Shown one piece after another: positions 1 through 8,744 of a stretch of DNA of 64,000 bases (position 1 is its first letter; every line of letters starts with the position of its first letter). The translations under genes were made by a program, and so were the position numbers. Below the pieces are notes generated by a model. That model worked only from the letters and a program-made list of their open reading frames with translations. It did no database searches and was not told the DNA's origin. Source of the DNA: Methylobacterium sp. J-076. Lineage in GTDB: Bacteria; Pseudomonadota; Alphaproteobacteria; Rhizobiales; Beijerinckiaceae. The stretch covers positions 62,001-126,000 of the forward strand of contig NZ_JAKSXW010000118.1 in assembly GCF_022829405.1 (NCBI RefSeq), in the 5' to 3' direction.

Positions 1-153
1 GAGGTCGGCGAACGTCTGCCAGTTCGCGTCGGGGAAGCCGAGCGGCGCCTTGGCATGGGCCTGCCGGGCTTCCAGCGAGGGATAAAGCCCGGCGCAGAGC
101 CGCTCGACGCTGTCGCGCAGGAGCGTCTGGTCCTCGTTCAGGTCGAAATCCAT
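1..153 (-). CDS. acyl-CoA dehydrogenase, N-terminal fragment (cut by window edge)
   Basis: Only the first 51 residues are present; the rest lies beyond base 1. The translation starts MDFDLNEDQTLLRDSVERLC, which is the typical first helix of the acyl-CoA dehydrogenase N-terminal domain. The family oxidises acyl-CoA thioesters at C2-C3 using FAD and passes electrons to electron-transfer flavoprotein. The ATG at 151-153 has an AGGAGAGCAACC leader, which supports the start. It lies downstream of, and in the same direction as, a complete acyl-CoA dehydrogenase; in this organism such genes often come in pairs that may form a hetero-oligomer. The repeat-filled gap of about 240 bp suggests it may be transcribed separately. 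Substrate cannot be told from this fragment. Confidence 0.8.
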   Translation of the reverse strand, partial: MDFDLNEDQTLLRDSVERLCAGLYPSLEARQAHAKAPLGFPDANWQTFADL

Positions 154-239
154 GGTTGCTCTCCTGTGTCGTTCCCTCCCCCGCAGAGGGTACGTTTGCG
201 GGATCCGAGCGCTGACCGCCTGTCCCACCCCTCCCCTTC

Positions 240-343
240 GTCCTGAGGTGCGGCGAAGCCGCCTCGAAGGAGCCTTCCAGACGTCCCTGCGATCCCTGGA
301 GCCCTCCTTCGAGGCCCGCTGACGCGGGCACCTCAGGATGAGG
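240..343. repeat. dispersed inverted repeat, family A, copy 1
   Basis: The ends are inverted copies of each other (TCCTGAGGTGC... and ...GCACCTCAGGA), and inner arms pair around CTCGAAGGAG and CTCCTTCGAG. Related copies lie at 2849-2960, 8606-8677, 19349-19394 and 63518-63625. It fills the gap between two acyl-CoA dehydrogenase genes on the minus strand. A short CCCTCCCCCGCAGAGGG motif of repeat family B sits just upstream at about 176-192. No coding sequence was seen in the gap at 154-397. Confidence 0.8.
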
Positions 344-397
344 AAGAGGGTGGGAATGGTCCTTCAATGATCCCCGTCGAGGGCGGGTGGGTCACGG

Positions 398-1594
398 TCA
401 CAACCCCAGAATACCCTTGGCGATCACGTTGTGCTGGATCTCGTTCGAGCCGCCGTAGATCGAGACCTTGCGGTTGTTGAAGTAGCTCGGCGCCGCCGCA
501 TCGACCCAGTCGAACCCGCCGGGCAGGTCGTTGGCGCCCTCCCCCCGGAGCGGCGCGGCCAGGGCGAAGGGGCCGGCGAGTTCGAGGAGGAGCTCGGTCG
601 CCGCCTGCTGCAGTTGCGAGCCGCGGATCTTCAGGAGCGAGGAGGCCGGATCGGGCTCCACCGAATCGGCCCGGCCCTGCTTGGCGGCCACCCGCATCTG
701 GGTGATCTCCAGGGCCTTCAGCTCCACCTCGACCCCGGCGACGCGGGCGCGGAAGTCCCGGTCGTCCCACATCGTGCCCGCCCCGGCCGGCATCTCCTTC
801 GCGAGGCGCTTGATCCGGGTGATGCGCTCCTTGGTGAGGCCGATCCGGGCGATGCCGGTGCGCTCGTTGGCGAGCAGGAACTTGGCGTAGTCCCAGCCCC
901 TGTTCTCCTCGCCGACGAGGTTCTCCACCGGCACCCGCACCGCGTCGAAGAACACCTCGTTGACCTCGTGCCGGCCCTCCAGGGTGATGATCGGCCGGAC
1001 GGTGATGCCGGGCGTCTTCATGTCGATCAGCAGGAAGGAGATGCCGCGCTGCTTCTTCGCCGCGAAATCGGTGCGGACCAGACAGAAGATCCAGTCCGCG
1101 TGCTGGCCGAGCGTCGTCCAGGTCTTCTGGCCGTCGACCACGTAATGGTCGCCGTCGCGCACCGCCTTGGTCTTGAGGGAGGCGAGGTCGGAGCCGGCGC
1201 CGGGCTCGGAGAAGCCCTGGCACCACCAGTCGTCGAGGTTGGCGGCGCGGGGGAGGAAGCGCGCCTTCTGGTCCTGCCGGCCGAAGGTCGCGAGCACGGG
1301 CCCGAACATGTAGCAGTTGAACTGCTGCGGCAGGGGCACCGCCGCCTGGAACAGCTCCTCGGTGTAGATGTAGCGCTGGACCGTGGTCCAATCCCGGCCG
1401 CCCCATTCCACCGGCCAGTGCGGCACCGCCCAGCCCTTGGCGTTGAGGATGCGCTGGCTGGTGACGATGTCCTCCTTGGAGAGGCCGCGCCCCTCGGAGA
1501 CCTTCCGGCGGATCTCGGCCGGGATCTTCTCCCGGCAGAAGCTGCGCACCTCGTCGCGGAAGGCGACCTCGTCGGCGGTGAAGCGAAGATCCAT
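398..1594 (-). CDS. acyl-CoA dehydrogenase
   Basis: The protein is 398 residues, a normal length for the family. It oxidises an acyl-CoA to its trans-2-enoyl-CoA with FAD, the first step of a beta-oxidation-like pathway. The N-terminal helical domain starts MDLRFTADEVAFRDEVRSF; the middle domain contains the flavin/substrate segment QGFSEPGAGSDLASLKTKA; the C-terminal domain ends with YGGSNEIQHNVIAKGILGL, a family hallmark. I chose the ATG at 1592-1594, because a longer reading frame upstream would overlap the thiolase; the thiolase stop codon is only 2 bp away. Thiolase, hydratase/dehydrogenase and this gene lie in one direction, suggesting one catabolic operon. The acyl chain it handles is unknown. 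Confidence 0.93.
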   Translation of the reverse strand: MDLRFTADEVAFRDEVRSFCREKIPAEIRRKVSEGRGLSKEDIVTSQRILNAKGWAVPHWPVEWGGRDWTTVQRYIYTEELFQAAVPLPQQFNCYMFGPVLATFGRQDQKARFLPRAANLDDWWCQGFSEPGAGSDLASLKTKAVRDGDHYVVDGQKTWTTLGQHADWIFCLVRTDFAAKKQRGISFLLIDMKTPGITVRPIITLEGRHEVNEVFFDAVRVPVENLVGEENRGWDYAKFLLANERTGIARIGLTKERITRIKRLAKEMPAGAGTMWDDRDFRARVAGVEVELKALEITQMRVAAKQGRADSVEPDPASSLLKIRGSQLQQAATELLLELAGPFALAAPLRGEGANDLPGGFDWVDAAAPSYFNNRKVSIYGGSNEIQHNVIAKGILGL

Positions 1595-1596
1595 GA

Positions 1597-2781
1597 TCAG
1601 CCCCCGATCTCGAACAGGCCGGCGCAGCCCTGGCCGCCGGCGACGCACATCGTGACCACGGCGTAGCGCGCCCCCCGGCGGCGCCCTTCGAGCAGGGCGT
1701 GGCCGACGAGGCGGGCCCCGGACATGCCGAAGGGGTGGCCGATGGCGATGGCGCCGCCGTTGACGTTCACCCGCGCCGGGTCGATCCCGAGCCGGTCGCG
1801 GCAGTAGACCGATTGCGAGGCGAAGGCCTCGTTCAGCTCCCACAGGTCGATGTCGGCGACCCGGAGCCCGTGCCGCTCCAGCAGGCGCGGCACGGCGAGG
1901 ACCGGGCCGATGCCCATCTCGTCGGGGGCGCAGCCCGCCGAGGCGAAGCCGCGGAACGTGCCGAGCGGCGTCAGCCCCCGCCGGGCGGCCTCGGCGGCGG
2001 ACATCAGCACGCTGGCCGCCGCGCCGTCGGAGAGCTGGCTGGCATTGCCGGCGGTGACGAAGGCGCCCTCCCCGCGCACGGGCGTGAGCTTGGCAAGGCC
2101 GTCGCGCGTGGTGTCGGGGCGGTTGCCCTCGTCCTGCGTCAGGCGGGTCTCCACCGGCCGGGTCTCGCCGGTGGCCTTGTCGGTGACGGCCATGACCGCG
2201 CTCATCGGCACGATCTCGTCATCGAACAGCCCGGCCTCCTGCGCGGCCGCCGTGCGACGCTGGCTCTCCAGCGCGAACGCGTCCTGCGCCTCGCGGGAGA
2301 TGCCGTAGCGCTGCGCCACGAGGTCCGCGGTCTCGATCATCGGCATGGCGATGGCCGGCAGGTGGGCGTCGAGCCACGCGTTCCGGGTCAGCTCCCGCCG
2401 GACATGGGGCTGGACGAGGCTGATCGATTCGACGCCCCCCGCCACCGCCACGGGCACGCCATCGAGGACGATCCGCCGGGCGGCGGAGGCGATGGCCTCC
2501 AGCCCGGAGGCACAGAACCGCGAGACCGTCACGCCGGCCGACTGCACCGGCAGGCCCGCCACCAGGGCTGCCCGCCGGGCGACGTTGCCCCCCGTGGACC
2601 CCTCCGGGTAGCCGCAGCCGAGCACCACCTCCTCCACCGCCTCCGGCTCCAGCCGGGCCCGGTCGAGGGCGGCGCGGATCGCGTGGGCGGCGAGGTCGAC
2701 CCCGTCCACCCGGTTGAACGCGCCCCGGTGCGCCCGGCCGATGGGCGTGCGGGCGGTGGCAACGATCACCGCGTCGGTCAT
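1597..2781 (-). CDS. thiolase family protein (acetyl-CoA C-acyltransferase)
   Basis: The protein has 394 residues. Thiolases cleave 3-ketoacyl-CoA with CoA to release acetyl-CoA, or run the reverse condensation. The N-terminus [20 protein letters not shown] is typical. The nucleophilic cysteine is in [12 protein letters not shown] (about residue 90). The C-terminal catalytic motifs are [19 protein letters not shown] and the [13 protein letters not shown] segment that carries the second catalytic cysteine. The ATG at 2779-2781 was chosen because homology begins there. The gene is 2 bp upstream of the acyl-CoA dehydrogenase and 241 bp downstream of the hydratase/dehydrogenase gene, with a repeat in that gap. 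It probably supplies the last step of the acyl-CoA degradation encoded here. Confidence 0.95.
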   Translation of the reverse strand: MTDAVIVATARTPIGRAHRGAFNRVDGVDLAAHAIRAALDRARLEPEAVEEVVLGCGYPEGSTGGNVARRAALVAGLPVQSAGVTVSRFCASGLEAIASAARRIVLDGVPVAVAGGVESISLVQPHVRRELTRNAWLDAHLPAIAMPMIETADLVAQRYGISREAQDAFALESQRRTAAAQEAGLFDDEIVPMSAVMAVTDKATGETRPVETRLTQDEGNRPDTTRDGLAKLTPVRGEGAFVTAGNASQLSDGAAASVLMSAAEAARRGLTPLGTFRGFASAGCAPDEMGIGPVLAVPRLLERHGLRVADIDLWELNEAFASQSVYCRDRLGIDPARVNVNGGAIAIGHPFGMSGARLVGHALLEGRRRGARYAVVTMCVAGGQGCAGLFEIGG

Positions 2782-2848
2782 GCGGGTGTCCTTCCGGTGC
2801 GGTCGGCCCGGCGCGTCGGGCCGCGGGGGCGACATCCCATCCTCGGCT

Positions 2849-2960
2849 TCATCCTGAGGTGCCGGCGCGCAGCGCCGGCCCCGAAGGAGGGCTCCAGGGA
2901 TCGCGGTGCGCCCTGAAGGCCTCCTTCGAGGCCCGCCGACGCGGGCGACTCAGGATGAGG
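2849..2960. repeat. dispersed inverted repeat, family A, copy 2
   Basis: The arms TTCATCCTGAGGTGCC and ...GACTCAGGATGAGG face each other. The inner part reads CCGAAGGAGGGCTCCAGGGATCG, as in the copy at 63518-63625. It lies between the thiolase and the hydratase/dehydrogenase genes. Nothing else was recognised in 2782-3022. Confidence 0.8.
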
Positions 2961-3022
2961 GCGAGGGTGGGCGGGACCGGGTGCTCCGGTCTGCCGCCCA
3001 AGACGACGATGCGCCGCCGCCA

Positions 3023-5086
3023 TCACGCCGCCGCGCCGAAGCACCCGCCCCCGGCGGCGAGGCGGTGGAGGAGCGGCGCGGGCTCCTGGCTCGCGTCGCC
3101 GGTCTCGGCGGCGAAGCGGGTGAGGTCGGCGGCGATCCGGGGGAGGCCCACCGTGTCGGCCCAGTGCATCGGGCCGCCCCGCCACGCCGGCCAGTTGTAG
3201 CCGTTGATCCAGATCGTATCGATGTCGCCGGGGCGGGCGGCGATGCCCTCCTCCAGGATCCGCGCGCCCTCGTTGACCATCGGGTACATCAGCCGCGCGA
3301 CGATCTCCTCCGGGGTAAAGCGGCGCCGGGCGATGCCGTGCTCCTCCGCGGTGCGGGCGATCAGCGCCTCCACCTCCGGGTCGCGGGTGCCGGTGCGCGC
3401 GCCCTCCGGGTAGACGTAGAAGCCCCGCCCGGTCTTCTGGCCGTAGCGGCCCATCTCGGCGAGGGCGTCGGCGACGGGGGCCCGGCCGCCGAAATCCTTG
3501 CGCGAGCGCCAGCCGATGTCGAGGCCGGCGAGGTCGCTCATGGCGAAGGGCCCCATCCGGAAGCCGAAGGCCGTCACCGCCGCGTCGATCTCGTGCGGCA
3601 GGGCGCCTTCCAGCAGCAGGCGCTCGCCGGCCCGGCTGCGCTTCTCCAGCATCCGGTTGCCGACGAAGCCGAAGCAGACGCCCACCGCCACGGGCAGCTT
3701 GTTCAACCGCCGGGCGAGGTCGATGGCGGTGGCCAGGGCGTCCGGCGCGGTCCTGTCGCCGCGGACCACCTCCACGAGGCGCATGACGTTGGCCGGGCTG
3801 AAGAAGTGCATCCCGAGCACGTCCTGCGGCCGGCCCGTCACGGCGGCGATGGCGTTCACGTCGAGGTAGGAGGTGTTGGTGGCCAGGATCGCCCCGGGCT
3901 TGGCGATCCGGTCGAGTTCGGTGAAGATCGTGCGCTTGACGCCCATCTCCTCGAAGGCCGCCTCGATCACGATGTCGGCCCCGGCCGCGTGAGCGAGGCC
4001 GACCGCGCCGGTGATGCGGCTGATCCGGGCATCCCGCTCCTCCTCCGTGATCGAGCCGCGCTTGGCCGAGCCGGCATAGAGGCCGCGCACCCGGTCGAGC
4101 CCCTGCGCCACGGCGCCCTGCTCGGTGTCGATCACCGTCACCGGGATGCCGGCGTTGGCGAAGCACATGGCGATGCCCCCGCCCATCGTGCCGGCGCCGA
4201 TCACCGCCGCCCGGGCGATCTCCCGGCGGGGCGTGTCCTTGGGCAGGCCCGGCACTTTGGCGGCCCCGCGCTCGGCGAAGAAGGCGTGGCGCATCGCCCG
4301 CGAGCGCGGATCCTCCACCAGGGTGCGGAACTCCTCCCGCTCGGCCGCCACCGCCTCGTCGAAGGTGTGGTCGAAGGCCCCGCGCACCGCCCGGACCAGG
4401 GCGGCGACGTTGGTCGCGCCGGGGTCCCGCGCCAGGGCCTCGGCGGCCTTCGCCTCGAAGGCGGCGCGGGCCTCCGGCGTGAGGCGCTCGCCCCGGTCGC
4501 GGGCCCGGGGCAGATGGCCGGCATCGGCCAGCTCGCGGGCATGGGTCCGGGCGGCCTCGCGCAGGTCGCCGAGTTCCACCTCGTCCACGACGCCGAGTTC
4601 CGCGGCCCGGCCGGCGCTCACCGGCTCGCCGGTCAGCATCATCGCGAAGGCGGGCCCGGGGCCGATCAGCCGGGGCAGGCGCTGCGTGCCCCCGGCGCCG
4701 GGGATCAGCCCCAGCTTGATCTCCGGCAGGCCGAGCACCGCCCCGGGCGCGGCCAACCGGGCGTGGCAGGCGAGCGCCAGTTCGAGCCCCCCGCCCAGCG
4801 CCGCACCGTTGATCGCGGCGACGACCGGCTTCTGCGCCGCATCGAGCCGCGCCAGGATCTCCGGAAGGATCGGGGAGCGCGGCGGTTTGCCGAACTCCGT
4901 GATGTCCGCCCCGCCGACGAACAGCTTGCCCTCGGCGGCGATCACCACGGCCCGCACCGCCGGGTCCGCCAGGGCGGCGACCAGGGCGCCATCGAGGGCG
5001 GCGCGCAGGTCCGCGCCGAGGGCGTTCACGGGGGGATTCGCCAGGGTGAGGACGGCGATGCCGCCGCCGACGTCGTGCTGGATCAC
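3023..5086 (-). CDS. enoyl-CoA hydratase / 3-hydroxyacyl-CoA dehydrogenase fusion (FadJ/FadB-like)
   Basis: This bifunctional beta-oxidation enzyme has 687 residues. The N-terminal crotonase domain (about 1-190) carries the oxyanion-hole segment [13 protein letters not shown] and the [17 protein letters not shown] motif. The Rossmann domain starts near residue 290 with [20 protein letters not shown], the NAD-binding fingerprint. Two C-terminal 3-hydroxyacyl-CoA dehydrogenase domains follow, with [15 protein letters not shown] and [11 protein letters not shown]. It hydrates enoyl-CoA and oxidises the product to 3-ketoacyl-CoA, feeding the neighbouring thiolase. I chose the GTG at 5084-5086 because GGAGGGAGACAGG precedes it and homology begins there; the open frame extends upstream into repeat DNA. 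At about 690 residues it matches the short peroxisomal-like form rather than the 715-residue FadB. Confidence 0.94.
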   Translation of the reverse strand: MIQHDVGGGIAVLTLANPPVNALGADLRAALDGALVAALADPAVRAVVIAAEGKLFVGGADITEFGKPPRSPILPEILARLDAAQKPVVAAINGAALGGGLELALACHARLAAPGAVLGLPEIKLGLIPGAGGTQRLPRLIGPGPAFAMMLTGEPVSAGRAAELGVVDEVELGDLREAARTHARELADAGHLPRARDRGERLTPEARAAFEAKAAEALARDPGATNVAALVRAVRGAFDHTFDEAVAAEREEFRTLVEDPRSRAMRHAFFAERGAAKVPGLPKDTPRREIARAAVIGAGTMGGGIAMCFANAGIPVTVIDTEQGAVAQGLDRVRGLYAGSAKRGSITEEERDARISRITGAVGLAHAAGADIVIEAAFEEMGVKRTIFTELDRIAKPGAILATNTSYLDVNAIAAVTGRPQDVLGMHFFSPANVMRLVEVVRGDRTAPDALATAIDLARRLNKLPVAVGVCFGFVGNRMLEKRSRAGERLLLEGALPHEIDAAVTAFGFRMGPFAMSDLAGLDIGWRSRKDFGGRAPVADALAEMGRYGQKTGRGFYVYPEGARTGTRDPEVEALIARTAEEHGIARRRFTPEEIVARLMYPMVNEGARILEEGIAARPGDIDTIWINGYNWPAWRGGPMHWADTVGLPRIAADLTRFAAETGDASQEPAPLLHRLAAGGGCFGAAA

Positions 5087-5557
5087 CCTGTCTCCCTCCG
5101 TGTTTCGCGATGCAGAATTCAATTCCGCAAAACGAGAAGATGGCCCGCGGGGTCGGAGGGTGTCAAGTGATGGCGGGATGGCCGAGGGCAAGGCCGCTTC
5201 CGCAGCATTCCCCTCCCCCCTCTGCGGGGGAGGGTACCCTGCGCAGCAGGGGGGAGAGGGGAGCGCGGCTCCGGACGAGGGAGTGCGTGTCGGGTGGGGC
5301 CGTGCCTTGTCCTGCGCCGTCGCTCCCCTCTCCCAACCCCTCCGGGGGCCACCCTCCCCCGCAGGGGGGGAGGGAAATGCCGGCCGCCCCCTCGGCGTGC
5401 CGTAACCCAGCTGATCGGGAGAGACGACGCGCTCCGCGGATGGTCGTTCCAACCTGCGGAACGCCTCGTCCGCCCCGGTTTGACAGCTCCATCACCCGCG
5501 TGCGATCCCTCCCCGGCTCGGCGGCAAGGCCCCTCGGACCGCCAGGGAGGAGATCGC
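5087..5557. repeat. intergenic region with inverted repeat family B
   Basis: This 471-bp divergent region separates the hydratase/dehydrogenase gene from the flavin oxidoreductase gene. Most of it is a large imperfect inverted repeat: one arm at about 5209-5262 (CCCCTCCCCCCTCTGCGGGG onward) and the other at about 5324-5376, ending CCCGCAGGGGGGGAGGGAAA. Related GC-rich pieces occur near 176, 15481, 47212, 50838 and 53725. The right end (5380-5557) should hold the promoter of the oxidoreductase operon. A TTGACA-like box starts at about 5480, but no matching -10 element stands out. No gene was recognised. Confidence 0.7.
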
Positions 5558-6562
5558 GTGAGCAGCCCGCCATCCGTGAGCGACGCGGTTCCCTCCCCGG
5601 CCGAGGGCCGCCTGCCCCCCGTCCTGCGCGGGCGGCTCGTGCTTCCGGTCATCGCCGCGCCGATGTTCATCGTGTCGGGGCCGGACCTCGTGATCGCCCA
5701 GTGCCTCGCGGGGGTGGTCGGCTCGTTCCCGGCCCTGAACGCGCGGCCGCACTCCGTCCTCGACGCGTGGCTGACCCGGATCGCCGGCACGCTCCGCGCG
5801 GCGCAGGTCGCCGACCCATCGCGCAGGATCGCGCCCTACGCAGTCAACCAGATCGTCCACGCCTCGAACGACCGGCTCGCCCAGGATGTCGAGACCTGCG
5901 TGCGGCACGAGGTGCCGATCATCATCACCAGCCTGCGGGCGCCCGATGCGGTGATCAAGCCGGTCCATGCCTATGGCGGGGTGGTGTTCCACGACGTGGT
6001 CTCGGTGCGCCACGCCGAGAAGGCCCTGGAGGCGGGGGTGGATGGGCTGATCCTCGTCTGCGCCGGGGCCGGCGGCCACGCGGGGACGCTCTCGCCCTTC
6101 GCCCTGGTCTCGGAGGTGCGCCGCTTCTACGACGGGCCGATCATCCTGTCGGGGGCCATCGCCACGGGCTCGGCCATCCTGGCCGCCCAGGCCATGGGCG
6201 CCGACCTCGCCTATATGGGCACCCGCTTCATCGCCACGCAGGAGGCCAACGCCGCCCCCGGCTACCGGGAGATGATCGCCGGCTCGTCCGCGGCGGACAT
6301 CCTCTACACGCCCTGCTTCACCGGGGTGCCGGGCAACTACCTGACCCCGAGCATCCGCGCCGCCGGCCTCGACCCCGACGCCCTGCCCGAGCGGGACAAG
6401 ACGGCGATGAATTTCGGCGGCGGCGACACGGTGAAGGCGTGGCGCGACGTCTGGGGCGCCGGTCAGGGCGTCGGCAGCATCGACGACGTGCCGAAGACCG
6501 CCGACCTCGTGGCCCGCCTCGCGCGGGACTACGCGCGGGCGAAGGCCCGGCTGGCGGGATGA
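5558..6562 (+). CDS. NAD(P)H-dependent flavin oxidoreductase, nitronate monooxygenase family
   Basis: The protein has 334 residues and resembles the 2-nitropropane dioxygenase/nitronate monooxygenase family of FMN TIM-barrel enzymes. The N-terminal segment LVLPVIAAPMFIVSGPDLVI and the central GGHAGTLSPFAL and LSGAIATGSAILAAQAMGADLAYMGTRF segments are family signatures for FMN phosphate binding. Many members annotated this way act as flavin-dependent reductases on unsaturated or nitro compounds, so the actual substrate is open. The GTG at 5558-5560 has a strong AGGGAGGAG leader. Its stop overlaps the start of the IclR gene (ATGA), so translation is probably coupled. The cluster context suggests a role in degrading an unusual acyl-CoA. 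Confidence 0.9.
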   Translation: MSSPPSVSDAVPSPAEGRLPPVLRGRLVLPVIAAPMFIVSGPDLVIAQCLAGVVGSFPALNARPHSVLDAWLTRIAGTLRAAQVADPSRRIAPYAVNQIVHASNDRLAQDVETCVRHEVPIIITSLRAPDAVIKPVHAYGGVVFHDVVSVRHAEKALEAGVDGLILVCAGAGGHAGTLSPFALVSEVRRFYDGPIILSGAIATGSAILAAQAMGADLAYMGTRFIATQEANAAPGYREMIAGSSAADILYTPCFTGVPGNYLTPSIRAAGLDPDALPERDKTAMNFGGGDTVKAWRDVWGAGQGVGSIDDVPKTADLVARLARDYARAKARLAG

Positions 6563-7347
6563 GTGACCCCGCCGCCGAGGCGGCCGGGGAGGACCGGCAC
6601 TTCGTCACCGCCCTGGCCCGGGGCCTGTCCGTGCTGGCCTGCTTCGGGCCGGGGCGGACGAGCCTCGCCAACCAGGACATCGCCGAGAGCTGCGGCCTGC
6701 CGCGCTCGACCGTCTCCCGGCTGACCCACACCCTGACCCGGCTGGGCTACCTGCAGCACCTGCCGGAATCCGGCCGCTACCGCCTCGGCACGGCGACCAT
6801 CGCCCTCGCCTCGGCGGCGCTGGGCGGGCTCGACGTGCGGGCCATCGCCCGGCCGGCCCTGCGGGCGGTGGCGGAGGCGGCCAACGCCTCGGTGGGGCTC
6901 GGCGTGCGCGACGGGCTCAGCATGCGCTACGTCGATTGCCACCGGGGGCCGGCGGCCATCGCCCTCAACCTCGACACCGGCTCGCGGATCTCGCTGGCCC
7001 GCAGCGCCATGGGCCGGGCCTACGTCGCCGTCTGCCCCGAGCGGGAGCGCGAGCGGATCTACGAGGACCTGAAGGCCCTCGACCCCGTGGCGTGGCCCGG
7101 CCTGCGCGCCGGCCTCGACCGGGCGGTGGCAGAGCACCGGGAGACCGGCTGCTGCACCTCGTTCGGGGAGTGGCAGGAGACGGTCTCGGCCATCGCCGTC
7201 GGCTTCGATCCCGGCGGGGGGCTACCGGTGATGTCGGTGAATTGCGGCGCGCCCTCGGTGATCACCGATGCGCGCTTCCTGCTGGAGGTGGCCCGGCCGC
7301 GCCTGATCGAGGCCGTGCGCGGCCTCGACGGCGTGATGGGCGCATGA
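6559..7347 (+). CDS. IclR-family transcriptional regulator
   Basis: The protein has 262 residues with the two-part IclR layout. The N-terminal winged helix-turn-helix (about 12-75) includes LANQDIAESCGLPRSTVSRLTHTL. The C-terminal effector-binding domain (about 85-255) includes GSRISLARSAMGRAYVA and an acidic/hydrophobic core typical of the family. IclR proteins usually control nearby catabolic operons in response to small carboxylates or acyl compounds. The start overlaps the upstream flavin oxidoreductase stop, and a class III CoA-transferase follows after 10 bp, so it is likely co-transcribed with the genes it regulates. Targets may include the divergent beta-oxidation genes, but this is inference. 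Confidence 0.92.
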   Translation: MSDPAAEAAGEDRHFVTALARGLSVLACFGPGRTSLANQDIAESCGLPRSTVSRLTHTLTRLGYLQHLPESGRYRLGTATIALASAALGGLDVRAIARPALRAVAEAANASVGLGVRDGLSMRYVDCHRGPAAIALNLDTGSRISLARSAMGRAYVAVCPERERERIYEDLKALDPVAWPGLRAGLDRAVAEHRETGCCTSFGEWQETVSAIAVGFDPGGGLPVMSVNCGAPSVITDARFLLEVARPRLIEAVRGLDGVMGA

Positions 7348-7357
7348 GGGTTCCGCC

Positions 7358-8557
7358 ATGACGTTCGACCCCGACGACCTCCCCCTCGCGGGCCTGCGCG
7401 TCCTCGACCTGTCCCGGGTGCTCGCCGGCCCCTGGTGCGCCCAGGTGCTGGGGGACCTCGGCGCCGACGTCGTCAAGGTGGAGCACCCGGAGCGGGGCGA
7501 CGACACCCGCGACTGGGGCGTGCGGACCACCCCGGGCAACACCTCGTATTTCGACAGCGTGAACCGCAACAAGCGCTCCATCGGCGTCGACCTCGCCGAC
7601 CCGGAGGGGCTCGCGCTGGTGAAGGCCCTGGCCCGCGAGAGCGACGTGCTGGTGCAGAACTTCAAGACCGGCGGCGCCGACCGGCTCGGGCTCGGCTATG
7701 CCGCCCTCGCGGCGGAGAACCCACGGCTGATCTACTGCTCCGTCTCCGGCTACGCCTCGGACGGGTCGGAGGCGACGCGGCCGGGCTACGACCTCGTGGT
7801 GCAGGGCGAATCGGGCGTCATGGCCCTCAACGGCGAGCAGGATGGCCCGCCCCTGAAGTTCGGCGTCGCGGCGGTGGATCTGTTCACCGGGCAATACGCC
7901 GCCCAGGCGGTGCTGGCGGCCCTCTACCAGCGGGAGCGGACCGGCAAGGGGCGCAGGATCGACCTCGCCCTGTTCGACAGCGGCGTGTCGCTCACCTCCT
8001 ATTACGGGCTCGAATCCCTGGCGCAGGGGTTCGATTCCCTCCGCTACGGCAACTCGCACCCCTCCATCGTCCCCTACGGCGTGTTCGCGGCGGGGGACGG
8101 GCCGGTGGTCATCACCGTCGGTAACAACGCGCAGTACCGGCGCTTCTGCGAGCAGGTGCTGGAGCGGCCGGACCTCTGCGCCGACCCGCGCTTCGCCACC
8201 AACCTCGACCGGTCGAAGAACCGGGCGGCCTTCGTGCCGGTGCTGGACGCCGAACTCGCCAAGTGGACCCGTCACGCCCTCATCGCGCGGCTGCGGCAGG
8301 CGGGCATCCCTTGCGGCGAGGTGGCGGGCCTGCGGGAGGCGCTGCTGGGCGAGCGGGCGCGGGAGGCCGGGCTGATCGTCGGCGAGGCCGAGGGGGGCCG
8401 GGTCATCGCCCCGGTCTACCGCCTCGACGGGCAGCGGATACCGGTGCGTCGGATGCCGCCCGCCCTCGGCGGCTCGACCGCGGAGATTCTGGAGGAACGG
8501 TTGGGCCTCGGGGCGGCCGAGTGCGAGGCGCTGAAGGCGAAGGCCGTGGTGCGGTAA
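7358..8557 (+). CDS. CaiB/BaiF (class III) CoA-transferase
   Basis: The protein has 399 residues. Class III CoA-transferases move CoA between acyl-CoA and a free acid, making the substrate ready for catabolism. The start segment LAGLRVLDLSRVLAGPWCAQ, the GADVVKVEHPERGDDTR motif and NRNKRSIGVDL are family hallmarks. The catalytic aspartate is expected in the segment around residue 150, where PGYDLVVQGESGVMALNG is found. It lies 10 bp after the IclR gene in the same direction. Together with the divergent acyl-CoA dehydrogenases, hydratase/dehydrogenase and thiolase it could activate and degrade a branched or dicarboxylic acid. The specific acid cannot be read from the sequence. Confidence 0.93.
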   Translation: MTFDPDDLPLAGLRVLDLSRVLAGPWCAQVLGDLGADVVKVEHPERGDDTRDWGVRTTPGNTSYFDSVNRNKRSIGVDLADPEGLALVKALARESDVLVQNFKTGGADRLGLGYAALAAENPRLIYCSVSGYASDGSEATRPGYDLVVQGESGVMALNGEQDGPPLKFGVAAVDLFTGQYAAQAVLAALYQRERTGKGRRIDLALFDSGVSLTSYYGLESLAQGFDSLRYGNSHPSIVPYGVFAAGDGPVVITVGNNAQYRRFCEQVLERPDLCADPRFATNLDRSKNRAAFVPVLDAELAKWTRHALIARLRQAGIPCGEVAGLREALLGERAREAGLIVGEAEGGRVIAPVYRLDGQRIPVRRMPPALGGSTAEILEERLGLGAAECEALKAKAVVR

Positions 8558-8605
8558 GCGCGTCCACCGTCGGTGCGGGGCGTGGCGACAACCGTCCCAC
8601 CCACC

Positions 8606-8677
8606 TCCTCACCCCGAGGTGCCGGAGCGCAGCGGAGGCCTCCTTAGAGGCCGCTGCGCGGCACCTCAGGATGAGGG
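8606..8677. repeat. dispersed inverted repeat, family A, short copy 3
   Basis: The arms CCCCGAGGTGCCGGAGCGCA and GCTGCGCGGCACCTCAGGAT pair around AGGCCTCCTTAGAGGCC. It sits between the convergent CoA-transferase and NDUFA9-like genes and could act as a bidirectional transcript terminator. A following motif, GTCAGACACCCGGGATGAGG (about 8705-8724), recurs inverted near 63471-63490. Confidence 0.75.
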
Positions 8678-8744
8678 GGAGTGAGGGGAGGTCTCGGCTT
8701 TCCGGTCAGACACCCGGGATGAGGAGGCGGGGAGAAGGCGGCCC

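Noticed and set aside
240-343. Repeat family A considered as a CRISPR-like array
   Set aside because: Copies are kilobases apart, not in tandem with spacers, and no cas gene is present.
5458-5480. GGAAC...GTT arrangement as a possible EcfG promoter before the flavin oxidoreductase
   Set aside because: The spacing is about 15 bp and the second box is GGTT rather than CGTT, so it does not fit the usual consensus.
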